Origin: CAIYQJ01 sp963717255
GTDB taxonomy: Bacteria > Chloroflexota > Limnocylindria > Limnocylindrales > CSP1-4
Length of the DNA stretch: 64,000 bases
Assembly: GCA_963717255.1 (NCBI GenBank)
Contig: CAVQVT010000006.1
Location: forward strand, 1 to 64,000
Direction: 5' to 3'
Part shown: positions 28,534 through 38,006 of the stretch, in pieces
Numbering within the stretch: position 1 is the first letter of the stretch
How the letters are laid out: every line of letters begins with the position of its first letter
The notes under the pieces: generated by a model
Told to the model about the DNA's origin: nothing
Databases searched by the model: none
The model's input: the letters and a program-made list of their open reading frames with translations, nothing else
Made by a program: the position numbers and the translations under genes

Positions 28534-29757
28534 TTGTCGGACGTCGACACGCTCGTGACCGCGGCCGAGGTGGACGCGCTCCGCGCGGCCGTCGAGGCGA
28601 CGCAGCCTGCCTTCCTCGCGGACCTCCACGCGCTCGTCTCGATCGACTGCGGGTCGCACACGAAGGCGGGCGTGGACGAGGCCGGGCGGCGGGTCGCGGC
28701 GCTCCTCGCGTCGCTGGGCGGAGACGTCGAGACACACCCGGACGCGACGATGGGCGACTCGCTCACCGCGACCTTCCCCGGCGACCCGGCGCGCCCGCGC
28801 CTGCTGCTCCTCGCCCACCTCGACACCGTCTTCGACCCAGGCACCGCGGCTGCCCGGCCGTTCCGGATCGCCGAGGGGATCGCGACCGGCCCCGGCGTCG
28901 CCGACATGAAGGCGGGGCTCCTCGCGGGCGTGCATGCGCTCGCGGCGGTCAGGGCCGCGGTGCCGGGCGCGCTCGGCGACGTCGTCTACCTCGCCAACGC
29001 GGACGAGGAGATCGGCTCGCCCTCGTCCACCGGCCTCATCCGGTCGATGGCCGAGCGGTCGGACGTGGCGCTCGTGCTGGAGTGCGCGCGGGCGAGCGGG
29101 GCGATCGTGTCCAGCCGGAAGGGGACGACCGACCTGCGGATCCGCATGGCCGGGCGGGCCGCCCACGCGGGCGTCGAGCCGGAGAAGGGACGGAGCGCGA
29201 TCCTGGCCGTGGCCCACCTGGTCACCGCGCTCCACGCGCTGCCGTCGCGGTACGAGACCGTCACGTGCAACGTCGGCGTCATCGCAGGCGGGACGCGCCC
29301 GAACGTCGTCGCCGAGCAGGCGACGCTGGAGGTCGACCTCCGGGCGGCGACGGGCACGGAGCTCGACGCCGCGCTGGCCGAGATCCGCGCGCTCGCGACG
29401 TCCCCCGGCGTCCCGGACGTGACGGCCGAGGTCGACGTGGTCTCGGCCTGGCGCCCGATGGAGAAGAGCCCGGCCGCGGCCCGGCTCGCGACGCACGCGC
29501 GGACGCTCGCGGCGGCCATGGGCTTCGACCTCGACGACGTCGCGACGGGCGGCGCCTCGGACGGGAACACCACCGCGGGCATGGGCGTGCCGACGCTCGA
29601 CGGCCTGGGTCCCGTCGGCGGGATGGACCACTCCCCGGCCGAGTACGTGGAGGTGGCCTCGATCGTGCCCCGCACCGTGCTGCTCGCGGCGCTCATGGTG
29701 GCGATCTCCCGTGACCCGGCCTTCGCGCCGGGGGCGCGTGCGGGCGGCACGGCATGA
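28534..29757 (+). CDS. M20-family metallopeptidase (CPG2-like)
   Basis: A 407-residue cytosolic enzyme. Metal and catalytic residues of M20 are present: His95/Asp97 in LLLAHLDTV, Asp124 in GPGVADMKAG, and the Glu pair at about 158-159 in NADEEIGS. The dimerisation domain spans about 200-310, from TTDLRIRMAGRAAHAG. The set resembles carboxypeptidase G2/glutamate carboxypeptidase-like members that hydrolyse terminal amide bonds using two zinc ions. The TTG start follows GGAGG by eight bases. The next gene, RidA, overlaps its stop by four bases, which suggests joint amino-acid or amide catabolism. Confidence 0.8.
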   Translation: MSDVDTLVTAAEVDALRAAVEATQPAFLADLHALVSIDCGSHTKAGVDEAGRRVAALLASLGGDVETHPDATMGDSLTATFPGDPARPRLLLLAHLDTVFDPGTAAARPFRIAEGIATGPGVADMKAGLLAGVHALAAVRAAVPGALGDVVYLANADEEIGSPSSTGLIRSMAERSDVALVLECARASGAIVSSRKGTTDLRIRMAGRAAHAGVEPEKGRSAILAVAHLVTALHALPSRYETVTCNVGVIAGGTRPNVVAEQATLEVDLRAATGTELDAALAEIRALATSPGVPDVTAEVDVVSAWRPMEKSPAAARLATHARTLAAAMGFDLDDVATGGASDGNTTAGMGVPTLDGLGPVGGMDHSPAEYVEVASIVPRTVLLAALMVAISRDPAFAPGARAGGTA

Positions 29758-30161
29758 CGGACGGGCGACGGCGCATCTCGTCCGGCGGCCCGTGGGAGGC
29801 GGCGGTGGGGTACAGCCGGGCGGTCGTCGTCGGGGATCGCGTGATCGTCGCCGGCACCACGGACGCCGGCCCGGACGGCCGGTCGCTCCACCCGGGCGAT
29901 GCGGGCGCGCAGGCACGGGCGGCGTTCGCGATCGTCGAGCGCGCCCTCTCGGAGGCGGGCGCGACCCTCGACGACGTCGTGCGCACGCGGATGTACCTGG
30001 TCGATCGCGCGGACGTCGCCGCCGTCACGGCCGTCCACGGCGGGCTCTTCGCGACGGCGCGGCCGGCCGCCACCCTCGTGCTGGTCGCCGGCCTGATCGA
30101 CGAGACCCTGCGGGTGGAGGTGGAGGCCGAGGCCGTGCTACCCGGGGCGGCTTCCCGCTGA
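29754..30161 (+). CDS. ridA: RidA-family enamine/imine deaminase
   Basis: A 135-residue protein of the RidA/YjgF/UK114 family: PWEAAVGYSRAVVVGDRVIVAG at the N-terminus, ARAAFAIVERALSEAGATLDDVV in the middle, and the late Arg in VRTRMYLVDRAD. The final LRVEVEAEAVLP also fits. RidA hydrolyses reactive enamines and imines from PLP enzymes, protecting metabolism; this branch often sits beside amidases or peptidases. It is translationally coupled to the M20 gene (ATGA). Catalytic Arg assignment is by family pattern. Confidence 0.8.
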   Translation: MTDGRRRISSGGPWEAAVGYSRAVVVGDRVIVAGTTDAGPDGRSLHPGDAGAQARAAFAIVERALSEAGATLDDVVRTRMYLVDRADVAAVTAVHGGLFATARPAATLVLVAGLIDETLRVEVEAEAVLPGAASR

Positions 30162-30170
30162 GCGGGCCTC

Positions 30171-30506
30171 CTAGGCGATCCCCACAGCCCTCGCGCCGGC
30201 GACCACGAGCACGGCGACGGCGATCGCCGGCAGGAGCAGGCTCCGGCGCCACGCGACGATCGCGACGGCGATGACCACTGCCGCCGCCTCGATCCCCACG
30301 TGGAAGGTCGTCGAGCCGTCCGGCTCGACGAGGACGAGCGCGTTCGCCGCGGCCAGCGACGCGAGGACCGCCGGGCCGACCAGCCGCAGGTAGCCGAGGA
30401 CGACGGGCGGCAGGCGCTCGATCCCCGGAGCGAGGAGCGGGATCGCCCGCGAAGGGTACGTGACCGCCGCCATGAGGACGGCGAGTGCGACGAGGTCGAG
30501 GCTCAC
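30171..30506 (-). CDS. azlD: AzlD-family membrane protein
   Basis: A 111-residue protein with three or four hydrophobic segments, as in AzlD, the small partner of the AzlC exporter for branched-chain amino acids. AVLMAAVTYPSRAIPLLAPG resembles the conserved TYxxRxxP motif at the first helix. Its ATG overlaps the azlC stop by four bases. Expected to form the membrane complex with AzlC. Confidence 0.8.
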   Translation of the reverse strand: MSLDLVALAVLMAAVTYPSRAIPLLAPGIERLPPVVLGYLRLVGPAVLASLAAANALVLVEPDGSTTFHVGIEAAAVVIAVAIVAWRRSLLLPAIAVAVLVVAGARAVGIA

Positions 30507-31288
30507 GGCGCGACCCCGATCGCCTCGTCATGGCCGTCGGCGGAGGGCGTGGCATCGTCCGGCGCGTCCGTGGGGCGGTGGGGGACCGCGAGCCCCACGA
30601 GCGGCCCGATGAGACCGCCGGCGACGACCCCCACCGAGACAGAGGTCGCGAGCGAGACGCCGACGCCGATCGCGACCCCGGCCACGGCGGCGGCGAGCTC
30701 CCGTCTCCCGGTCACGACCCCGACCGCGAGCGCCCCCATGGCGGCGGGGAAGACGATGTCCAGGCCCAGAACGGTCGGGTCCGGGACGGCCTGGCCGCCG
30801 AGATACCCTGCGACCGTCGCGATCGGCCACGGGATGAGGATGAACAGGGCGCCGATCCAGTACCCGGGGACGTCGGCGCGCCCGAGACGCCGGAAGTGCG
30901 CGAGCCCGACGGCGAACGACTCGTCGGTCAGGCCGTGGGCCATGACGGCCCGTTCGGCGCGAGGTGTCTGCTGGAGCCACGGCGCGAGGGCCGCCGAGTA
31001 CAGGACGTGGCGGGCGTTGAGGAGGAACGTCAGCCCGACGATCGCGAGCCACGGCATCCCCTGGGCGACGAAGCCGACAGCGGCGAACTGGGACGCCCCC
31101 GCGAAGACGAGGACGCTCATCGCGAAGGCCTCGACGATCGAGAAGCCCGCGCCGCGCGCGGCGAGCCCGTACGCGATCCCGAACGCGACGGCGGCGAGCG
31201 CCATCCCGGCCGCGTCGAGCGCGGCGCGGCGGCGCGAGGCGCGGAGGGCGCCCTCGGTCAGCGAGTCCTTCCCGCCCGGCGCGCGCAC
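30503..31288 (-). CDS. azlC: AzlC-family branched-chain amino acid exporter
   Basis: A 261-residue protein. ALRASRRRAALDAAGMALAA leads into the first helix, followed by FAMSVLVFAGASQFAAVGF and FLLNARHVLYSAALAP, which match AzlC signatures. The segments are typical of this five- to six-helix family that with AzlD exports branched-chain amino acids or their analogues. GTG 31288 lies five bases after the preceding stop; the family core begins about residue 25, so a later start is possible. It is coupled with azlD. Confidence 0.8.
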   Translation of the reverse strand: MRAPGGKDSLTEGALRASRRRAALDAAGMALAAVAFGIAYGLAARGAGFSIVEAFAMSVLVFAGASQFAAVGFVAQGMPWLAIVGLTFLLNARHVLYSAALAPWLQQTPRAERAVMAHGLTDESFAVGLAHFRRLGRADVPGYWIGALFILIPWPIATVAGYLGGQAVPDPTVLGLDIVFPAAMGALAVGVVTGRRELAAAVAGVAIGVGVSLATSVSVGVVAGGLIGPLVGLAVPHRPTDAPDDATPSADGHDEAIGVAP

Positions 31289-31292
31289 CCGG

Positions 31293-31562
31293 TCAGCGGA
31301 GCGAGGTGGATCCGCAGCGGTCGCAGACGACGTAGACCGCGCGGTTGTCGCGCGCGTGGCCCGCCGCATGGACCACGCCGCCGCAACCGCTCTTGCGGCA
31401 CCGCCACGTCCACCAGCGCTCCTCGACGCCGAGCGGGGTCGTCTCGGCGGCGAGCGTGTCCGCGAGCCGCTCGTGCGCGGCGAGGATGGCATCGACTGCG
31501 GCCGCCCGCTCGGCCTCGGTCTCGCTCGAGTACGGGTAGTTCTGGCCGATGTTCGAGGCCAC
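31293..31562 (-). CDS. Small zinc-ribbon-like protein
   Basis: An 89-residue protein. The N-terminal half is helical and charged (ERAAAVDAILAAHERLADTL). The C-terminus has four cysteines, CRKSGC and later CDRC, in the pattern of a C-x4-C...C-x2-C zinc ribbon, with Trp residues beside them. It ends just ahead of azlC on the minus strand. Its function is unknown. Confidence 0.55.
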   Translation of the reverse strand: MASNIGQNYPYSSETEAERAAAVDAILAAHERLADTLAAETTPLGVEERWWTWRCRKSGCGGVVHAAGHARDNRAVYVVCDRCGSTSLR

Positions 31563-31631
31563 GGGCTCCTCCGGGATGGGCGGCGATCGGCGCGAGTGGC
31601 CGCCGCCCGAGTGTACGACGCGGCGACGACG

Positions 31632-32181
31632 TCAGGAGGGGAGGTCGCCGACGGCCCGTCGCCAGGGGGCCGTCAGCGCGGCCTCGATCTCCGGGTGTCA
31701 CCCGGCCCCGCATCCAGACGGCGCACCCGGCGTTCCATGCCGCGACGATGATCGGCCGGGCGTCCGCGGGGCTCACGGACTTCTCGAGGATGCGGACCGC
31801 GAAGTCCCCCAGCTCGTTGCGCTCCTGGTACGGGAGGAAGAGCTCCTTGATCGATTCGGTGAGGCCGCCCTTCTGGCGCCTGTCGGGCACGAGCAGGTGC
31901 GGATCCGTGCCGGAGACGGCCAGGGCGAGCGCCGCCATGACCTCCTGGAAGTACGACCCGAAGCTGCGCGACTCCGCGTCCGACAGACGCGGTCCGACGT
32001 ACCAGGCGAAGAGGTAGCCCTTGGTGGTCTTCCCACGATCGGCTCCTTCCGCGACGAGGGTCGCGACCGCCTCGCCGAGGGCCAGGACCTCCTCGCGCGT
32101 GAGGCTCGCGGCACGTGCGAGGAAGAGCCGCCGGGCCCGCTCGGACCCCGGCTCGCCGCCGAGCGCGCGCTCGTCGATCAC
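31632..32181 (-). CDS. Uncharacterised protein coupled to gamma-glutamyltransferase (one frameshift)
   Basis: The second of two GTG codons, at 32181, overlaps the stop of ggt by three shared bases (GTGA), so it should be translated with it. The 182-residue product has the conserved-looking core ADRGKTTKGYLFAWYVGPRL, FGSYFQEVMAALALAVSG and FLPYQERNELGDFAVRILEK, mostly helical. One extra base near 31702 must be removed to give the ending EIEAALTAPWRRAVGDLPS; without this the frame runs on into unrelated sequence. I do not recognise the family. Location in the same transcript as ggt suggests peptide or glutathione-type metabolism, but this is only context. Confidence 0.5.
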
Positions 32182-33947
32182 CACGCCGCCGGCGCTCCCT
32201 CGGACCGCGGGTCCGTGGCCGCCGCGAGCGTCCCGCCGGCCGCCGGGCCGCCGTCCACCAGCTCGATCGCGTGGCAGTGACCGAGTCCGGGATCGAAGGG
32301 CTCGGCCTCCACGACGTCGTGGCCGAGCGCCCGCAACCGCTCGATGGTGGCCCGCCCGACGCGCGGCTCGACGTGGACGACCCGCGGTGGCGCGAAGTGC
32401 TCGACGGGGTCGAGGAACCAACGCGGCATCGCGACGGCCGCCGCCGGCGAGAGCCCGCCGTCCACGAGCGCGGGGACGACCTGCGCGTGGATCTGCGGCT
32501 GGGCGTCGCCGCCCATGGACCCCACGACGACCCACGGCCGGCCGTCGCGCAGGAGCATCGCCGGCATGAGCGTGTGGAGCGTCCGCTTCCGCGGAGCGAG
32601 GCGGTTCGCGCGGTCCGGGTCGAGGCTGAAGTACGCACCGCGGTTCTGGTACGCGATGCCCGTCGCCGGGTCCACCACGCCCGACCCGAACCCCATGTAG
32701 TTCGACTCGATGAGGCTGACGGCGTTCCCGTCGCGGTCCACCGTAGCGAGGTAGATCGTCCCGCCGCCCCGGGGGAGGCGGGACGTGGCGGGCTCGGCGG
32801 CGCGGCAGGGGTCGATCGACGCCGCGAGCTCGGCGACGTGCGCGTCGGACAGGAGCTCGGCGACAGGGACCGGCTCGGCGTCCGGGTCCGTGAGGAATGC
32901 GTCCCGGTCGGCGAGGGCGAGCTTCGCCGCCTCGATCCCCGCGTGGCTCCACGCGGCCCCCGCGCCGCGCCCGGTCGCGTATGCCGCGGGATCCGGCACA
33001 CCGAGGCGTTCGAGGATCCGGAGGATCTCCAGGCCGACGATGCCGGAGCTGTTCGGCGGATGTGTCGCCACGACCACGTCGCGGTACTGGGCGGTGAGCG
33101 GCTCGCCGACGTCCGTCCGCTGGGCGGCCAGGTCCGCCGCGTCGACAGGGGAGCCCGCCGCCGCCAGGCCGGCCGTCTGCGCCTCCGCCAGGTCGCCCGT
33201 GTAGAGGTCCGCGAAGCCCGCATCCGCGAGCCGCCTGAGCGTGCCGGCGAGTGCCGGGAGCCGGACCCGCTCGCCGAGGCGCCACGGCCGGCCGACGGGC
33301 CGGTACACGCTCGCCCACGCGCGCGGATCCAGGCCGTGCATCGCGGGGTCGGTACCCGCCGCGGCGCCGGTCGCCCCGCCCGTCGCAGGCTCGCCGCCGA
33401 ACGCGGCTGCTGCCGCCTCGACCGAGGCGATCCATCCCGCCGAGGACGCGAAGCCGCTCTCCGCCAGGTCGATCGCCGGCGCGAGGAGGTCGGCGCGTGG
33501 CAGCCGGCCCCACCGCGCGTGGGCCTCGCCCCAGCTCGCGACCGCGCCGGGGACCGTGATCGTCAGCGGGCCGCGCAGCGGCATCCGCTCCAGTCCGGCC
33601 GCCCGCACCGCGTCCACGTGCCGGGACGCGCTGCGGCCCGACCCGTTCAGCGCGAAGAGTGCGGCCGGGGCCGCGTCCCAGACGAGCCAGAAGGCGTCGC
33701 CGCCGATCCCGCAGGCGCCGCCCATGACCACCGCGAGGACCGCGTTCGCGGCGATCGCGGCGTCCACCGCGGACCCGCCCGCGCGGAGGATCCCCAGGCC
33801 GGCCGCCGTCGCGAGGTGGTGCGGGGCGACGACCGCGCCGGATGCCCCCCGCGCGAGCAGCACGGGCACGAGCGGCCGCCCGTCGGGGAGGGCGACGAGC
33901 GTGCCCGGGTCGCGGGCGAGCGTTCCGGGGTCTGCGTCGGCCTGCAT
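32178..33947 (-). CDS. ggt: Gamma-glutamyltransferase
   Basis: A 589-residue enzyme of the Ntn-hydrolase class. APHHLATAAGLGILRAGGSA and AAIAANAVLAVVMGGACGIGG are family signatures of the large subunit. The self-cleavage and nucleophile Thr is Thr397 in GGGTIYLATVDRDGNAV, followed by SLIESNYMGFGSGV and GSMGGDAQPQIHAQ of the small subunit. It cleaves or transfers gamma-glutamyl groups from glutathione and gamma-glutamyl peptides. No signal peptide is present, so it may act in the cytosol. A TACGAT box ends six bases before the ATG. The next gene is translationally coupled. Confidence 0.85.
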   Translation of the reverse strand: MQADADPGTLARDPGTLVALPDGRPLVPVLLARGASGAVVAPHHLATAAGLGILRAGGSAVDAAIAANAVLAVVMGGACGIGGDAFWLVWDAAPAALFALNGSGRSASRHVDAVRAAGLERMPLRGPLTITVPGAVASWGEAHARWGRLPRADLLAPAIDLAESGFASSAGWIASVEAAAAAFGGEPATGGATGAAAGTDPAMHGLDPRAWASVYRPVGRPWRLGERVRLPALAGTLRRLADAGFADLYTGDLAEAQTAGLAAAGSPVDAADLAAQRTDVGEPLTAQYRDVVVATHPPNSSGIVGLEILRILERLGVPDPAAYATGRGAGAAWSHAGIEAAKLALADRDAFLTDPDAEPVPVAELLSDAHVAELAASIDPCRAAEPATSRLPRGGGTIYLATVDRDGNAVSLIESNYMGFGSGVVDPATGIAYQNRGAYFSLDPDRANRLAPRKRTLHTLMPAMLLRDGRPWVVVGSMGGDAQPQIHAQVVPALVDGGLSPAAAVAMPRWFLDPVEHFAPPRVVHVEPRVGRATIERLRALGHDVVEAEPFDPGLGHCHAIELVDGGPAAGGTLAAATDPRSEGAPAAW

Positions 33948-33953
33948 CCGCCG

Positions 33954-33959
33954 ATCGTA
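33954..33959 (-). promoter_or_regulatory. TACGAT box, leaderless start of ggt
   Basis: On the minus strand TACGAT ends six bases before the ATG at 33947, the spacing expected of a leaderless mRNA. Confidence 0.45.
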
Positions 33960-34060
33960 CGCGGGCGCGCGTCGGGTCGCTCCACCATCCGCGTCGCGAT
34001 GCCGACCGTCGCGGTCGTCGCGAGCGCCGCCCCGGTCGCCTCTCGCGCTCCGGCGGCCGC

Positions 34061-34066
34061 TAGGCT
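34061..34066 (+). promoter_or_regulatory. TAGGCT box before MFS gene
   Basis: TAGGCT ends six bases before the GTG at 34073, again leaderless spacing. Confidence 0.4.
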
Positions 34067-34072
34067 GCGAGG

Positions 34073-35364
34073 GTGCAGCGCTCGCTCTGGGCCGTCATCG
34101 TCGGGACGTTCACGCTCCGGTTCAGCACCGGCCTGACCGGCACGCTCCTCGTCTACTACCTTGCCGACCTCCCGGCGCACGGCGGCGAGGCGGTCGGCCC
34201 GGTCGTCGTCGGCGTCTTCGGCGCGGTCTTCTTCGCCGCCGAGCTCCTTCTCTCGCCGGCCTTCGGCAGCCTGGGCGACCGCGTCGGCTATCACCGCGTC
34301 ATGGAGCTCGGACCGTTCTTCGGGTTCGTCGCGGTGATCCTCACCGGCCTCACCACGAACACGTCCTCCTCGGTCTCACCCGCGCGCTCGAGGGCGCGTC
34401 GTCCGCCGCGAGCATCCCGTCGATCCTGGGCTACATCGCCCTCGCGACCGCCGGGGACGTCGCGCTGCGCGGCAAGGCCTCGGCACGCTTCGAGGCTGCG
34501 ACGCTCGCCGGCCTCGGCGCCGGCATGGTGGTCGCGGGGCCGCTCTGGACGCTCGTGGGGCCCGTCGCCTTCTTCATGAACGCCGCGCTGTACGTCGGGT
34601 CATGGGCCATCTACCGCTTCGGCGTCCGCGACGCGCGTGCCGACCACGGGGTCCACCACGAGCATCGGCCGGGGAGCCCGCGCCGGTACGTCGCCATCCT
34701 GCGAGCCTCCCATGTCTGGCTCCTGGCCCCGACGTGGATCGCCGTGAACGCCGCCATCGGGCTCTGGACGGGCCAGTCGATCTTCCAGCTCGTGCGCGAG
34801 CCGCCACCGCAGTTCTCCGACCAGGCGCTCATGGGCGGCTTCTCGCCGATCATGATCAGCGCGGGGTTCGTCGTCGCGGGCGTCGTCTTCTTCGCCGGCC
34901 TGATCTGGTGGGGGAACCGGTTCAAGAAGTTCCGCCGGACGACGATCATCGGCCTCGGCGTGGCCGGCGGCGCAGCTCTCGCGGTCGCCGGCCTGATCGT
35001 GAACCACGGCGCCGACGCGTCGGTGCTCGTCCTCGCGGCCGCGGCCGTCGTCGCGGCAGTGGGGCTCTTCGTCCTCGCCGGCGCGACGCCCGCCGCGCTC
35101 GGCCTCCTCGCGGACATGTCCGAGGCCTACCCGCACGACCGCGGGGCGATCATGGGTCTCTACTCGGTCTTCCTCGCACTCGGCCAGATCGCCGGGAGCC
35201 TTCTCGGCGGCCTCGCAGCGGACCTCCGCGGGATCGACGGCCTGTTCATCGCGACCCTTCTGCTCCTCGCGATCGCCGTCCTCCCTCTCTGGCGCCTCCG
35301 CGCGTACGAGCACCGGATCGAGCCCACGCCCGACACGCCGCCGATCACCGCGCCTGCCGACTGA
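34073..35364 (+). CDS. MFS transporter (one frameshift)
   Basis: Repaired to about 430 residues. The first 96 residues (MQRSLWAVIVGTFTLRFSTG...) include SLGDRVGYHRVMELGP, an MFS loop 2-3 motif. The body continues in another frame from VLLGLTRALEGASSAASIPS; one base is missing near 34358. Further helices include NAAIGLWTGQSIFQLV, and a C-terminal NADMSEAY-type region LLADMSEAYPHDRGAIMGLYS reads as a loop 10-11 signature. The GTG start has a TAGGCT box six bases upstream, and the gene is divergent from ggt. Substrate is unknown. Confidence 0.7.
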
Positions 35365-35444
35365 CCGCCGCGCCCGGGCAGGGCCGGAGCCGTCCGACGC
35401 CCGCCACGGCCGACGGCCCTCGCGGTGGACGCATCGGCGCCGGG

Positions 35445-35450
35445 TATCAT
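35445..35450 (+). promoter_or_regulatory. TATCAT box before DegV gene
   Basis: TATCAT lies 69 bases before the GTG at 35520; a ribosome site (GGAGGG) precedes the start, so this gene has a leader. Confidence 0.4.
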
Positions 35451-35519
35451 CCCCGCCACCGACGTCGTCGGACCCAGGGCACCGGCAGCCGGGATGCCCA
35501 TCCACCTCCTGGAGGGACA

Positions 35520-36368
35520 GTGGCCACGGTCTCGATCGTCACGGACTCCGCGTCCGACCTCTCGCCCGCGTCGGCTGCCGCCGCGGGCATCACCGTCGTC
35601 CCGCTGCTCGTCCGTTTCGGGGACCAGGAGTTCGAGGCAGGCGTGGACCTCTCGGCCGACGCCTTCTGGGAGAAGATGCTCGCCCCCGGGGCACCGCTGC
35701 CCACGACGGCGGCGGCCAGCGCGGGCACCTTCAAGGCCGCGTTCGATGGGCTCTTCGCGTCGGGCACCGAGGAGATCGTCTGCGTGACGGTCGGGGAGAA
35801 GATCTCGGCGACGCACAAGAGCGCGACGATCGCGCGTGGGATGCTGCCCGACCGGACCATCGAGGTCGTCGACTCGGCGTCCGCGTCCATGGGGATCGGG
35901 CTCCTCGCCCTCATGGGTGCGGAGATGGCGGCGGCCGGCTCGGACGCCGCGACGATCGCCGGGACGCTCCGGGCGCGCGTCCCCGACCTCGACCTCTACG
36001 TCGCGCTGGACACGCTCGAGTACCTGCGGCGCAGCGGCCGCATCTCCGGGGCGCGCGCCGCGGTCGGCGGGATCCTGTCGGTGAAGCCGATCGTCACGAT
36101 CCGCGACGGCGAGGTCGTCCAGATGGAGCGCGTGCGCACGCGCACGAAGGCGCGCGCGCGGGTGGTCGCGCTGTTCGCCGAGCGTCCCGTCGAGCGCGTC
36201 GCGCTCCTCTCGGGCCCCGGGTCCGACGTGGACGGCCTCCGCGCTGACCTCCTCCTCCGGCTCCCGGACCTCGACCCTGCGATGGTGGTGGTCGAGACGG
36301 TGGGATCGTCGATCGGGCCGCACGTCGGGCCGGGGTTCGCCGGCGGGATCGTGCTCCGCCGCCACTGA
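35520..36368 (+). CDS. DegV-family fatty-acid-binding protein
   Basis: A 282-residue protein. VATVSIVTDSASDLSPASA opens the DegV fold; FEAGVDLSADAFWEKM and PTTAAASAGTFKAAFD follow, and CVTVGEKISATHKSA gives the second phosphate/lipid loop. DegV proteins bind long-chain fatty acids and are the FakB substrate carriers for FakA fatty acid kinase in Gram-positives. YVALDTLEYLRRSGRISGARA is the conserved mid-domain. No fakA is in the window. The GTG follows GGAGGG at 35510-35515. Confidence 0.85.
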   Translation: MATVSIVTDSASDLSPASAAAAGITVVPLLVRFGDQEFEAGVDLSADAFWEKMLAPGAPLPTTAAASAGTFKAAFDGLFASGTEEIVCVTVGEKISATHKSATIARGMLPDRTIEVVDSASASMGIGLLALMGAEMAAAGSDAATIAGTLRARVPDLDLYVALDTLEYLRRSGRISGARAAVGGILSVKPIVTIRDGEVVQMERVRTRTKARARVVALFAERPVERVALLSGPGSDVDGLRADLLLRLPDLDPAMVVVETVGSSIGPHVGPGFAGGIVLRRH

Positions 36369-36380
36369 TCCGCGGCCCCT

Positions 36381-36401
36381 GTCGCCCGGCCCGGGGGCGA
36401 C
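36381..36401 (+). terminator. Hairpin after DegV gene
   Basis: GTCGCCC (36381-36387) and GGGCGAC (36395-36401) pair 12 bases after the stop. Confidence 0.45.
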
Positions 36402-36462
36402 GTGCCGGTCGGCCCCGACGCCCCTCCCGGACGGCCCTGCCGTCGCGCCCGTGACCTCCCCA

Positions 36463-36468
36463 TATACT
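36463..36468 (+). promoter_or_regulatory. TATACT -10 of gdhA
   Basis: TATACT is followed by about 127 bases before the ATG at 36596, so this transcript has a substantial leader. No -35 matching TTGACA was found. Confidence 0.45.
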
Positions 36469-36595
36469 CGGTTCCATAAGAGGACGCGCGGGCCTCCCGG
36501 CGGACACGTGGGGGTCGGCGTGGGTGTCGGCCGTCCCCACGACGGCCCGTAGCCACGTGCCCCGACAGGGCGCGTGACGGGAGGTTCCCCTCTCC

Positions 36596-37861
36596 ATGAC
36601 CACGGAGCAGAGCGCCGCGACGGTCAACGCGTGGGCCGTCGCCCAGCGCCAGTTCGACCTCGCGGCCGAGAAGCTCGGCCTCGACCCGGGCATGCGCAAG
36701 GTCCTGCGTGAACCGCGCCGCGAGCTCACCGTGCACTTCCCCGTGCACATGGACGACGGCACGGTCCAGGTCTTCACCGGGTACCGCGTCCAGCACAACC
36801 TGAGCCGCGGCCCGGCCAAGGGCGGGATCCGCTACCACCAGGACGTCTCCCTCGACGAGGTCAAAGCCCTCGCGATGTGGATGACGTGGAAGTGCGCCGT
36901 CGTCGGCATCCCGTACGGCGGGGGCAAGGGCGGCGTCATCGTCGACCCGAAGAAGCTTTCGCTGAAGGAGCTGGAGGCCCTCAGCCGCCGGTACTTCACC
37001 GAGATCTCGGTCCTCATCGGGCCGGAGCGCGACATCCCGGCGCCGGACGTCAACACCACGCCCCAGATCATGTCCTGGTTCATGGACACGTACTCGATGC
37101 ACGTCGGGTACACGGTCCCGGCCGTCGTGACGGGCAAGCCCATCAGCCTCGGCGGCTCCGAGGGCCGCAACGAGGCGACCGCGCGCGGCTGCGTCTACAC
37201 GATCATCGACGCGGCGCCGTCCCTCGGGATCGACCTGAAGAAGGCGACCGTCTCGGTCCAGGGCTTCGGCAACGCCGGCCGGATCGCCGCCGAGCTCATG
37301 GTCGACGAGGGTTCCACGGTCGTCGCCGTGAGCGACTCGACCGGCGGGATCCTGAACACGGCCGGCCTGGACATCCCGAAGGTCGTCGCCTGGAAGAAGG
37401 AGCACGGCACCGTCGTCGGGTTCCCCGGCGCGAAGGAGATCTCGAACGCCGAGGTGCTCGAGGTCGAATGCGACATCCTCATCCCGGCCGCGCTCGAGAA
37501 CCAGATCACGGCCCGCAACGCCGGGAACATCAAGGCCAGGATCGTCGCCGAGGCGGCGAACGGCCCGACCACCCCCGATGCGGACACGATCCTCTACGAG
37601 AACGGCGTCTTCCTCATCCCGGACATCCTGTGCAACGCGGGCGGGGTCACCGTCAGCTACTTCGAGTGGGTCCAGGACCTCAACCGGGACCACTGGAGCG
37701 AGGCGGTCGTCAACGCGAAGCTCCGGGAGATCATGGACCGCGCCTTCTTCGAGACGGTCGCCGTCTCGGAGCGCGAGAAGGTGAACATGCGGACGGCCGC
37801 CTACCTCCTCGCCGTCAAGCGCGTCGCCGACGCTACCGGGCTGCGCGGCCTCTATCCGTAG
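36596..37861 (+). CDS. gdhA: Glutamate (Glu/Leu/Phe/Val-type) dehydrogenase
   Basis: A 421-residue enzyme. The substrate domain contains GGIRYHQDVSLDEVKALAMWM, with catalytic Lys in the WKCAVVGIPYGGGKGGV segment, and DVNTTPQIMSWFMD. The Rossmann domain has VQGFGNAGRIAAELM, the NAD(P) glycine motif, then DILIPAALENQIT and CNAGGVTVSYFEWVQ. Length and motifs fit hexameric GDH, which interconverts glutamate and 2-oxoglutarate plus ammonia. Cofactor preference cannot be fixed from sequence. A long hairpin follows. Confidence 0.9.
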   Translation: MTTEQSAATVNAWAVAQRQFDLAAEKLGLDPGMRKVLREPRRELTVHFPVHMDDGTVQVFTGYRVQHNLSRGPAKGGIRYHQDVSLDEVKALAMWMTWKCAVVGIPYGGGKGGVIVDPKKLSLKELEALSRRYFTEISVLIGPERDIPAPDVNTTPQIMSWFMDTYSMHVGYTVPAVVTGKPISLGGSEGRNEATARGCVYTIIDAAPSLGIDLKKATVSVQGFGNAGRIAAELMVDEGSTVVAVSDSTGGILNTAGLDIPKVVAWKKEHGTVVGFPGAKEISNAEVLEVECDILIPAALENQITARNAGNIKARIVAEAANGPTTPDADTILYENGVFLIPDILCNAGGVTVSYFEWVQDLNRDHWSEAVVNAKLREIMDRAFFETVAVSEREKVNMRTAAYLLAVKRVADATGLRGLYP

Positions 37862-37885
37862 GCTGCGCCCGATCCAGCTGCCCAT

Positions 37886-37921
37886 GACGGCGGCCGGGCC
37901 CCCCGGGGCCCGGCCGCCGTC
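37886..37921. terminator. 17-bp hairpin after gdhA
   Basis: Arms 37886-37902 and 37905-37921 pair perfectly across a two-base centre, so the folded loop is at least four bases. It is 25 bases after the gdhA stop, with no T-tract. Confidence 0.6.
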
Positions 37922-38006
37922 GCGTCTCCGGGTGCCCACCTCCCCGGCCGCGGGCATGCCGGTGCGGGCGCGACCTCTCGCGAGGACGTACGATCCATCC
38001 CACCCC

